A stretch of 5,780 nucleotides of DNA, taken from the NCBI GenBank assembly GCA_026415275.1, contig JAOAHK010000187.1:1-5780 (forward strand). The letters run 5' to 3'. Position 1 is the stretch's first letter. Each line of letters starts with the position of its first letter. Source of the DNA: Anaerolineales bacterium. GTDB taxonomy: Bacteria > Chloroflexota > Anaerolineae > Anaerolineales > UBA4823. Shown one piece after another: positions 1 to 5,271 of this stretch. The notes beneath the pieces were generated by a model. That model made no database searches and was not told where the DNA came from. It saw only the letters and a program-made list of their open reading frames with translations. Position numbers and translations under genes: made by a program.

Positions 1-578
1 CAGGTCAGGAGGATCGAGATCAAGGAAAAGCCAGCAGCCACAAAGGCGGGGACGTGATAATTGTTACCGCTGGCAGATAAGGAGAGAAAGGCAATGATCG
101 GGCCTAGGATGAAACCGATGCCAAACGCAGCGCCGATCAAGCCAAGCCCTTGGGTGCGCGTCTTCTCGGTGGTGCTATCGCTGATAGCTGCTTGTGCGGT
201 GGAGATGTTCGCTCCTGAAAGGCCATCGAGGATGCGAGACAAGAAAAGCAACCAGAGGCTATTGGCAAACCCTAAGATCAGGAAGCCGATGAACGTGCCC
301 ATCTGGCTGACCAAGAGCACCGGCTTGCGCCCGACCCGGTCGGAAAGCCGTCCCAGGAAAGGCGCTCCAATGAATTGCATTACCGGGTAAGAAGCCCCCA
401 ACAGGCCGATCAGCAAGGGGGCAGCGCCGAATGCAGTAGCGTAGAGGGGCATCAGGGGAATGATAATGGTCAATCCGAGCAGGTCGACCAGCACGATGAC
501 AAAAATGGGCAGAATCCTTCTGAAATCCAGTTTCTCGCTAACGGTCTGCGAGGGAAGGGTGGCGATTGTGCTTTCCAT
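1..578 (-). CDS. MFS drug-efflux-type transporter (partial, 3' end outside window)
   Basis: N-terminal half (192 codons) of a major facilitator superfamily transporter, probably a TetA/Bcr-like proton-coupled drug exporter in the cytoplasmic membrane. About six hydrophobic segments are visible (roughly residues 22-46, 55-75, 88-105, 108-130, 146-165, 176-192). Motif A is clear between helices 2 and 3 (GRLSDRVGRKP, 76-86). An RxxxG-type motif begins at R115 (RILDG), and a motif-C-like antiporter signature sits in helix 5 (GAAFGIGFILGP, 149-160). The family is normally about 400 residues, so the second six-helix bundle lies off the left edge. The ATG at 578 has a GGAGG ribosome site at 589-593, 10 nt upstream. 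It lies 39 bp after the PadR gene with no terminator between them, so co-transcription is likely. Family assignment is strong; the drug-export role is inferred from the motifs and the regulator, and the substrate is unknown. Confidence 0.94.
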   Translation of the reverse strand, partial: MESTIATLPSQTVSEKLDFRRILPIFVIVLVDLLGLTIIIPLMPLYATAFGAAPLLIGLLGASYPVMQFIGAPFLGRLSDRVGRKPVLLVSQMGTFIGFLILGFANSLWLLFLSRILDGLSGANISTAQAAISDSTTEKTRTQGLGLIGAAFGIGFILGPIIAFLSLSASGNNYHVPAFVAAGFSLISILLT

Positions 579-617
579 TTCGGCTAAACCTCCGGGGACA
601 GGGTAAGGGTCAAAAGG

Positions 618-1181
618 TTAAGATGGGGATTCGCAATCCGGGATGCCTTCCCGGCGGGGAGTCCGGGCCGGAGAAGCCCCTTGTTCTAGGCTGGCAATCA
701 ACTTACCCAACCATGCAATCTCGCTCTGCAAGTGATGGATTTGGTGTTGGATCAACAGCGCAGTCGCTCCGGGATGGGGCGGGATGTTTTCGAGCTCTCT
801 AAGGCGCAACCGCATAATCTGGAAACGCTTGCGCAGCAGGGAAAGTGCTCGCTCTGCCGCAATTTGGTCCAAGAAGGCAATTCCAATATCGGTCGAAAAG
901 ACCGGAGGGATATATCGGGCAAGATTCTCCGCCAACAACTGCTCGAAGAGTTGCTCGCCGGCGGGGGTTAGGCGATAGACTTTGCGCGGCGGACGGTTGC
1001 CCACCCGCTGTTCGACAGCCTGAATGTAGCCTTCCTGCTCCATTTTGTTCAACAAGAAATAGGCAGAGGCTTTCTTGAGGTCGGTGCAGAGAGCGAGATT
1101 GCGCTCGATAAAGTCGTAGAGCTGATAGCCATGCATCTCGCTTTGTTTTAGGATGCCGAGCAATAAGAGCCAAGTGTCCAT
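618..1181 (-). CDS. PadR-family transcriptional regulator
   Basis: A 187-residue regulator with an N-terminal winged helix-turn-helix. The opening MDTWLLLLGIL followed by MHGYQLY (16-22) is typical of PadR proteins. The recognition-helix region follows (KKASAYFLLNKMEQEGYI, 36-53), and the wing and end of the DNA-binding domain are seen in RKVYRLTPAGE (66-76). The C-terminal part (about 100-165) is rich in long amphipathic helices (for example RALSLLRKRFQIMRLRLRELE), fitting the dimerisation domain of the longer PadR subfamily. It precedes an efflux-type MFS gene on the same strand. PadR proteins such as LmrR repress neighbouring multidrug pumps and release DNA on binding the drug, so the same role is inferred here. 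The ATG at 1181 has no visible Shine-Dalgarno, yet it starts exactly where family members start. The last ~20 residues are polar and probably disordered. Confidence 0.94.
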   Translation of the reverse strand: MDTWLLLLGILKQSEMHGYQLYDFIERNLALCTDLKKASAYFLLNKMEQEGYIQAVEQRVGNRPPRKVYRLTPAGEQLFEQLLAENLARYIPPVFSTDIGIAFLDQIAAERALSLLRKRFQIMRLRLRELENIPPHPGATALLIQHQIHHLQSEIAWLGKLIASLEQGASPARTPRREGIPDCESPS

Positions 1182-1217
1182 ATTCTAATACTAATTATTC
1201 AATATTGGTTATTCTAA
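1181..1217. promoter_or_regulatory. Putative PadR operator: AT-rich repeats in the leader
   Basis: The stretch between the -10 box and the PadR start is almost pure A/T and repetitive. TATTCTAA occurs at 1181-1188 and again at 1210-1217. TTATTC occurs at 1195-1200 and 1209-1214. A perfect 8-bp palindrome CAATATTG lies at 1200-1207. PadR proteins usually bind AT-rich dyads at or just downstream of the -10 in their own promoter. The location therefore fits an autoregulatory operator, but the assignment is inferred and the exact half-sites are not settled. Confidence 0.45.
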
Positions 1218-1246
1218 ATTATAACATATTGCCTCTCCTCGGTCAA
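1218..1246 (-). promoter_or_regulatory. Sigma-70 promoter of the PadR-MFS operon
   Basis: Read on the minus strand, a -35 box TTGACC (1246-1241) is followed after exactly 17 nt by a perfect -10 box TATAAT (1223-1218). Transcription should start near 1211, giving a leader of about 30 nt before the PadR ATG. One mismatch in the -35 and none in the -10 suggest a strong promoter that would need repression, consistent with PadR autoregulation (inferred). Confidence 0.8.
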
Positions 1247-1351
1247 GAGGGCGGCACAGCAGAACGGTATTCTCTCTCGGCATCCCCCTGCCAGGAGACC
1301 TCCCTTGCCTCCGCTTCGAAGGGCTTCCCAAAGTAATTCGCTGCCCTTACG

Positions 1352-1364
1352 GAGCTGTTAGCTC
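1352..1364. repeat. 13-bp inverted repeat upstream of the Roadblock-operon promoter
   Basis: GAGCT-gtt-AGCTC is a perfect 5+3+5 inverted repeat ending 7 bp before the -35 box of the following promoter. This is a common place for an activator or repressor site. It is short enough to arise by chance, and no regulator is identified. The rest of the intergenic region (about 1247-1351) shows no reading frame, hairpin or other signal I can support. Confidence 0.3.
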
Positions 1365-1371
1365 ATTCGGC

Positions 1372-1400
1372 TTGACAGGGGCGTTTGGACGTGCTACATT
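1372..1400 (+). promoter_or_regulatory. Sigma-70 promoter of the Roadblock-V4R operon
   Basis: A perfect -35 TTGACA (1372-1377) is followed by a 17-nt spacer and a -10 TACATT (1395-1400). The -10 is preceded by TG one base upstream (1392-1393), an extended -10 that can compensate for its two mismatches. The predicted start is near 1407, giving a leader of about 33 nt. The promoter is separate from, and about 125 bp away from, the divergent PadR promoter. Confidence 0.75.
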
Positions 1401-1439
1401 AACCCTGTATTTCAAATCCTTACCAGATCAGGGAGCGGG

Positions 1440-1820
1440 ATGGAATCGCTAAGTAAATCTCGAGCGCAACTGATGGTGGAGAGACTGCGCGATCTGCAGG
1501 CTTCCTCACCGGATATCGAAGCCTCTGCTGTGGTCAGTGTGGATGGTTTGATTATTGCTTCGGCGTTGCCCCAAGGGGTTGAGGAGGATCGCGTTTCGGC
1601 TATGTCGGCAGCCATGCTCTCGCTGGGCGAGCGGATTGCTATGGAGCTGGGGCGCGGTCAATTGGATCAGGTGTATATCAAGGGGGAGCAAGGCTACGTG
1701 ATCCTTATGTCGGTGGGCGAAGAGGCTGTGCTCACCGCTCTGGCGCGCGAGCAAGCCAAGCTGGGGTTAATTTTCCTGGATATGCGCCGCGCTGCCGCAG
1801 ACCTCTCCAAATTGATCTAA
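1440..1820 (+). CDS. Roadblock/LC7 domain protein
   Basis: A 126-residue single-domain protein of the Roadblock/LC7 (MglB-like) family. After an N-terminal helix (about 5-20) comes the first strand pair (IEASAVVSVDGLIIASALP, 26-44). A long helix follows (RVSAMSAAMLSLGERIAMEL, 51-70). The second sheet half is QVYIKGEQGYVILMSVGEEAVLTALA (77-102), and the protein ends in a C-terminal helix (about 114-125). Length and order match stand-alone bacterial Roadblock proteins. They dimerise and usually act as regulators or GTPase-activating partners of small Ras-like GTPases such as MglA. No such GTPase is present in the window. The ATG follows an AGGGAG ribosome site (1430-1435), 4 nt away. It is the first gene of an apparent operon, 10 bp before a V4R-domain gene, which suggests that the two products act together. 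The exact role is unknown. Confidence 0.9.
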   Translation: MESLSKSRAQLMVERLRDLQASSPDIEASAVVSVDGLIIASALPQGVEEDRVSAMSAAMLSLGERIAMELGRGQLDQVYIKGEQGYVILMSVGEEAVLTALAREQAKLGLIFLDMRRAAADLSKLI

Positions 1821-1830
1821 GGAAAGCGCT

Positions 1831-2466
1831 ATGGAGCCAATACCGAAGAGCGGTTATTATTACGCCAACAAATTTGCCCTGATCACACTAAAAGCCCTCG
1901 AAGAGGTGATGGGCAAAAACGGCGTCAATGCGATCCTGAATCTAGCACACCTTCCGCACCTGATCGATCAATATCCTCCCGATAATCTGGAACGCGAATT
2001 CGACTTTGCCGATTTCTCTGCCATCAATTGGGCATTGGAAGAGATGTATGGCCCGCGCGGCGGCCGCGGTTTAGCCCTGCGGGCTGGCCGGGCAACTTTT
2101 GCCGACGCCTTGCGCAACTTCGGCGCCCTAGCCGGTGTGGGCGACTTAGCGTTCAAGGTCTTGCCCCTGGAGATCAAGCTGCGCATTGGCTTGCCGGCAA
2201 TGGCGAAAATCTTCACCCAATTGACCGACCAACATAGCACCGTGCAGGAATACGAGGACGAGTTTGTCTACACCATCCATCGCTGCCCGGTCTGCTGGGG
2301 ACGCTCCGGCGTGGATAAACCGGTTTGTTTTATTGCCACCGGTCTCTTACAGGGCAGCCTAAAGTGGGTTTCCGGCGGATTGGAGTTTCGCGTCACCGAG
2401 ACCAAATGTGTTGCCATGGGCGATCCGACCTGTGATTTTGTCATTCCCAAAAAACCCATTGGCTAA
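1831..2466 (+). CDS. V4R-domain (Bet3-like fold) protein
   Basis: A 211-residue protein with a C-terminal V4R domain (about 145-207). The domain reads EFVYTIHRCPVC, then KPVCFIATGLLQGSLKW, then FRVTETKCVAMGDPTCDFVI. This is the usual V4R layout, ending in the conserved Glu-x-x-Cys...Gly-Asp-x-x-Cys block. Five cysteines cluster there (C152, C155, C166, C193, C201), suggesting metal or small-ligand binding. The N-terminal ~140 residues are mostly helical with an arginine/glycine-rich turn (YGPRGGRGLALRAGR, 73-87), consistent with the helical half of the Bet3/V4R fold. The domain occurs in BchJ-type proteins and as the sensor of aromatic-responsive regulators, and it is related to Bet3 TRAPP subunits. 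No DNA-binding or enzymatic domain is attached, so it is probably a sensor or scaffold. An AAGGAAAG site (1819-1826) precedes the ATG, and the gap to the Roadblock stop is 10 bp, suggesting translational coupling. Annotations such as '4-vinyl reductase' would overstate what is known. Confidence 0.88.
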   Translation: MEPIPKSGYYYANKFALITLKALEEVMGKNGVNAILNLAHLPHLIDQYPPDNLEREFDFADFSAINWALEEMYGPRGGRGLALRAGRATFADALRNFGALAGVGDLAFKVLPLEIKLRIGLPAMAKIFTQLTDQHSTVQEYEDEFVYTIHRCPVCWGRSGVDKPVCFIATGLLQGSLKWVSGGLEFRVTETKCVAMGDPTCDFVIPKKPIG

Positions 2467-2506
2467 GGCTTGCTGCGGAACGCTGCGAGGCAAAATCCGA
2501 CATCGC

Positions 2507-2526
2507 TTCCCCACCTCTAGGGGGAA
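2507..2526 (+). promoter_or_regulatory. Hairpin overlapping the glycosyltransferase ribosome site
   Basis: TTCCCC (2507-2512) can pair perfectly with GGGGAA (2521-2526) around an 8-nt loop. The right arm contains most of the AGGGGG Shine-Dalgarno (2519-2524) of the gene starting at 2530. If the stem forms, it would hide the ribosome site. The stem is only 6 bp (4 G-C), so its effect is uncertain. It is not a terminator: the bases after it are A, not T. Confidence 0.35.
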
Positions 2527-2529
2527 AAA

Positions 2530-3264
2530 ATGAACTATGCTGTTGTTATCCCTACCTACAATGAAGCGCACAATTTGCCCCCATTGGTCGATGCGATCCG
2601 AAACCTGCCACACGATTTCCATCTTTTGATTGTAGACGACAACAGCCCAGATGGCAGCGGCGAGCTGGCCGCAGAACTGGCGAAAAACCACCCCAACCGC
2701 ATGACCGTTCTGCATCGTCCCGCTAAACTCGGTTTGGGAAGCGCCTATCGGCTGGGGTTTACCCATGCCTTAGAGCGCGGCGCCCGCGCCATTGCCCAAA
2801 TGGATGCCGATTTTTCCCACCCCCCCGAAAAATTAAGCGAGCTCGTTGACGCTTTGCAGAGCTGTGATGTGGCAATGGGCTCCCGTTATATTCCCGGCGG
2901 CGCAGTCGATCGGCACTGGCCGCTTTGGCGCAAAGGGCTTTCGGCTTTTGGCAATTGGTATGCGCGCACCATTCTGGACATCCCCGTCCGCGATGTGACC
3001 GGCGGCTTTCGCCTTTGGCGGCGGGAAACCTTGCTGGCGATGCCCTTCCAACAGGGCAACTCGCAAGGTTATGTTTTTCAGGTCGAGATGGCTTATTTAG
3101 CCCACCGCTTGGGTTTCACCATTCGCGAAATCCCCTTCTACTTTGCCGACCGGCACCACGGACGCTCGAAGATGTCCTTGCGTATTCAACTCGAAGCAGC
3201 CTATAAGGTGTGGCTCATCCGCTTTGCCTATGCTTCGTTGCGCCCAGCAAGGAAAGCTTTGTAA
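2530..3264 (+). CDS. Polyprenol-phosphate mannose synthase-like GT2 glycosyltransferase
   Basis: A 244-residue GT-A fold enzyme of family GT2, close in layout to soluble DPM1/Ppm1 catalytic domains. Such enzymes move mannose from GDP-mannose to a polyprenyl phosphate on the inner face of the membrane, supplying lipid-linked mannose for glycoproteins or glycolipids. Visible motifs are IPTYNE (7-12), DDNSPDG (36-42), the metal-binding DADFSHPPE (92-100), GSRY (117-120), DVTGGFRLW (155-163), QVEM (184-187) and the DPM-type FADRHHGRSKMS (205-216). There is no C-terminal GtrA or multi-helix membrane domain, so it resembles the short DPM1 class. An AGGGGG ribosome site lies 5 nt before the ATG. It follows the V4R gene by 63 bp with no clear promoter, so it is probably the third operon gene. 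Its last 37 bp overlap the convergent rsmA. The sugar donor is inferred from family resemblance; a glucose or other hexose donor is possible. Confidence 0.9.
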   Translation: MNYAVVIPTYNEAHNLPPLVDAIRNLPHDFHLLIVDDNSPDGSGELAAELAKNHPNRMTVLHRPAKLGLGSAYRLGFTHALERGARAIAQMDADFSHPPEKLSELVDALQSCDVAMGSRYIPGGAVDRHWPLWRKGLSAFGNWYARTILDIPVRDVTGGFRLWRRETLLAMPFQQGNSQGYVFQVEMAYLAHRLGFTIREIPFYFADRHHGRSKMSLRIQLEAAYKVWLIRFAYASLRPARKAL

Positions 3265-4091
3265 TTCTCCACTAGCCGTCCCCATTCTTCCAAAGAGAGG
3301 CTCTCGGCGCGGCGACTTGGCTCGATTTGCGCCGCTTCCAACAACTGCCCAATTTGGGTGACGGGCAAGCCCAACCCCCCTGCGAATGCGTTGCGCAATG
3401 TCTTCCGCTTTTGGCTGAAACCGGCTTTGGCTAAGCGAAAAAACAAGTCGGTATCGGCGAGGCGGGGACTCGCAGCAACTTCGAGACGCAAAACGGCCGA
3501 ATCGACCTTGGGTTGGGGGTAAAAAGCGCCAGCCGGGATACGCGCCCGAACAGAAGGCTTGCCGTAAAGATGGATGCTGAGAGCAAGCAGACTCATCTCA
3601 CCTGCGGTGGCGCAGATGCGCTGAGCAACTTCTAACTGCAAGGTCAGAATCATCTGGCGCGGGCGTCGCTTTCCCTCCAAGAGATGACGCAAGATCGCCG
3701 AAGTAATGTAATAGGGGATATTTGCCACTACACTGAAGGACTGACTTTCTGATGGAAAAAGTTCAGCAGGGTCTAATCGGAGAATATCCCCATGGATCAA
3801 ACGCACATTAGAATAGGGGGATAAAATCTCCTGCAAAGGCGGGATTAAATCGGCATCGAGTTCCACGGCAACCACGTGCCGCGCCGCTTGGGCTAAGAGA
3901 ACCGTCAACCCTCCCAAGCCGGCCCCGATCTCCAGCACGTCTTCCCCGACCGAAAGGTCGGCTACTTGGATGATCTTCCTAAGGCTTCCTGTATCGACCA
4001 AGAAATTCTGTCCCAGCCGTTTTTTGGGGCGCAAGCCGTAGCGGCGCAACAGTTGAGGAACAGAAGGCAAGGGTGGTGGAGTGGAGCTCAT
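3228..4091 (-). CDS. rsmA: 16S rRNA (adenine1518/1519-N6) dimethyltransferase RsmA/KsgA
   Basis: A 287-residue methyltransferase that uses S-adenosylmethionine to dimethylate two adjacent adenines in the 3'-terminal helix 45 of 16S rRNA during late small-subunit assembly. In order: the family N-terminal signature KKRLGQNFL (23-31), SAM motif I EIGAGLGGLT (54-63), the acidic ribose-binding VELD (76-79), HGD (100-102), the catalytic NIPYY (124-128), FYPQPKVDS (190-198) and FSQKRKTLRNAF (225-236), then the small C-terminal helical domain. Length is normal. The chosen ATG at 4091 forms an ATGA overlap with the LCP stop codon, so translation is probably coupled. An in-frame ATG at 4124 would add 11 basic residues but has no well-placed ribosome site. 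The 3' end overlaps the convergent glycosyltransferase. Loss of this enzyme is known to give kasugamycin resistance in other bacteria. Confidence 0.96.
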   Translation of the reverse strand: MSSTPPPLPSVPQLLRRYGLRPKKRLGQNFLVDTGSLRKIIQVADLSVGEDVLEIGAGLGGLTVLLAQAARHVVAVELDADLIPPLQEILSPYSNVRLIHGDILRLDPAELFPSESQSFSVVANIPYYITSAILRHLLEGKRRPRQMILTLQLEVAQRICATAGEMSLLALSIHLYGKPSVRARIPAGAFYPQPKVDSAVLRLEVAASPRLADTDLFFRLAKAGFSQKRKTLRNAFAGGLGLPVTQIGQLLEAAQIEPSRRAESLSLEEWGRLVENYKAFLAGRNEA

Positions 4092-5197
4092 GGACAGGCG
4101 GGTTCTTCGGGTTGATCGGGCCATGCCCCAGCGATAAACTTCTCTACATACTCCCTTAGAGCTTGGTTATCGGCTTGGATGGCAAAGGTGGTTTTCTTGT
4201 AATATGGGTTATAAACTCGCCCGGGAGGCAGCAGTTCGGGCGGAAAACTGGCGAACAAGATGTTTTCGCGCTTTAGATGAGGCAACAGACAAGCCAATTG
4301 CATCAATTGTTCTGGGCTGAGGTCGGTTTGCACCGATCCTTGAAAGGCAGAGATGATTTGAGGAATGCGAGCAAACACGGTGGGCTCCTTGAGCTTTGCC
4401 CGCAAGGCACACAAGACCATCGTTTGATGGTCTTGGCGGGCAAAATCGCTGTATTTCTTGCGGATGCGGGCAAAACGCAGGGCTTCCTCGCCGTTGAAAT
4501 GGTGTTGCCCGGCCGGGAAATAACCCAAATCGATGGTCATCGGGTCTTCGGAGGTGCCATCCACATCTTCGGGTAAATAGAGATCAATACCCCCAACCGC
4601 ATCCACCAATTTGACAAAGGTATTCATGTTGATCGCACCATAGTGATCAACCCGTATGCCGAAATTGAGTTGTAAAGTGCGCGCCAATAAACCGGGACCT
4701 TCTCCCTCGCCCTGGTAATATCCCATACCCTTACCCCCATAAAAATACGCTTGATTCAACTTTCCCTGCGTAATATCGTATTTCGTGTTGATTTCGGGTA
4801 TCTCCACCCATAAATCTCGCGGAAAGGTTAAAGCCGTCACTTTGGGGGTGACGAAGTCGACGCGCACAACGCGGATGGCTTCCGCCAAGCCATAATCATA
4901 GGACTGCCCACTATCGGCGCCGATTGCCAGGATATACATCAAGGGAGGACCCCCACACAGCGGAGCCGCTGTCGCTGTGGCGGTTGATGAGGATGTTTCC
5001 TGCACCGCGCCCGGGGAAGCGGTAAGCACAGATGGAGTCTTGGCAGAGAAAACAACCTCTACAGTAGAAGTTGAGGTGGGCAAACCTAAACCTGGTCCCA
5101 ACGGCGCCCGCCACTTGCGCAAGAAGAGCGGGTAGCCAAAACCTAAACCAACGAGCAAAAACACCCCAAGGAGTATAAAGGCAAACTTTGGTTTCAA
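4088..5197 (-). CDS. LCP (LytR-CpsA-Psr) family envelope protein
   Basis: A membrane-anchored protein (369 residues from the chosen start) of the family that transfers lipid-linked glycopolymers onto the cell wall or other envelope acceptors. One transmembrane anchor (4-26) is followed by a Ser/Thr/Pro-rich linker (about 40-79) and the extracytoplasmic LCP domain (about 87-270). LCP landmarks are ILAIGADS, RVVRVDFVTPKVTALTFPRD (FPRD 125-128), KLNQAYFYGGKG (146-157), DAVGGIDLYLP (199-209) and RFARIRKKYSDFARQDHQ (241-258). The segment usually reading R-[ST]-D is AEAIR (105-109) here. The start is ambiguous. TTG at 5197 has a GAAAGGA ribosome site 6 nt upstream. An in-frame TTG at 5218 lacks one but would add VKKGKR, giving a more convincing positive-inside anchor. 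No ATG is available. Its stop overlaps the rsmA start. The exact acceptor and glycopolymer are unknown. Confidence 0.92.
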   Translation of the reverse strand: MKPKFAFILLGVFLLVGLGFGYPLFLRKWRAPLGPGLGLPTSTSTVEVVFSAKTPSVLTASPGAVQETSSSTATATAAPLCGGPPLMYILAIGADSGQSYDYGLAEAIRVVRVDFVTPKVTALTFPRDLWVEIPEINTKYDITQGKLNQAYFYGGKGMGYYQGEGEGPGLLARTLQLNFGIRVDHYGAINMNTFVKLVDAVGGIDLYLPEDVDGTSEDPMTIDLGYFPAGQHHFNGEEALRFARIRKKYSDFARQDHQTMVLCALRAKLKEPTVFARIPQIISAFQGSVQTDLSPEQLMQLACLLPHLKRENILFASFPPELLPPGRVYNPYYKKTTFAIQADNQALREYVEKFIAGAWPDQPEEPACP

Positions 5198-5210
5198 TCG
5201 TTTTCCTTTC

Positions 5211-5240
5211 TTAACCAAAAATGTCTGTAATGAGTATAAT
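5211..5240 (+). promoter_or_regulatory. Promoter of the rightmost membrane-protein gene
   Basis: TTAACC (5211-5216) lies 18 nt before a perfect -10 TATAAT (5235-5240), predicting a start near 5247 and a leader of about 25 nt. The -35 matches consensus at four of six positions. The box overlaps the divergent LCP -10-like element, so the two genes may share or compete for polymerase. Confidence 0.6.
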
Positions 5241-5243
5241 ACT
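5233..5243. promoter_or_regulatory. Symmetric -10 dyad shared by the divergent LCP and membrane-protein genes
   Basis: AGTAT-a-ATACT is a perfect 11-bp inverted repeat. On the plus strand it contains TATAAT (5235-5240). On the minus strand it contains TATACT (5238-5233), one mismatch from consensus, which would start LCP transcription near 5226. No good -35 is seen on the minus side. Flanking TAATGAG direct repeats occur at 5228-5234 and 5244-5250 (16 bp apart), with a partial third copy, TAATG, at 5253-5257; these could be a regulator site. Confidence 0.5.
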
Positions 5244-5271
5244 TAATGAGATTAATGCACGTTAAGAGAAC

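Noticed and set aside
61..587. Plus-strand open frames opposite the MFS gene
   Set aside because: Their translations are arginine/proline/glutamine-rich without family motifs, while the minus strand carries a clear transporter with conserved motifs.
732..1078. Several open frames overlapping the PadR gene on both strands
   Set aside because: They are shadows of a convincing PadR frame, with no ribosome sites or recognisable domains.
1247..1351. Possible small RNA or small gene in the intergenic region
   Set aside because: No open frame with a ribosome site, no stable hairpin with a T tail and no repeat array was found.
2820..2826. Run of seven C residues in the glycosyltransferase gene, a possible phase-variation tract
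   Set aside because: It encodes conserved His-Pro-Pro after the DAD motif, the frame is intact, and seven is short for a slippage switch.
2810..2833. 7-bp inverted repeat ATTTTTC/GAAAAAT flanking the C run, a possible rsmA-side terminator
   Set aside because: The stem is nearly all A-T and lies inside a conserved coding motif about 400 bp past the rsmA stop; it lacks a GC-rich stem with a T tail.
4092..4124. Longer rsmA start at ATG 4124
   Set aside because: The extension MARSTRRTRLS is not typical of the family and has no well-spaced ribosome site; the ATGA overlap at 4091 is the better start.
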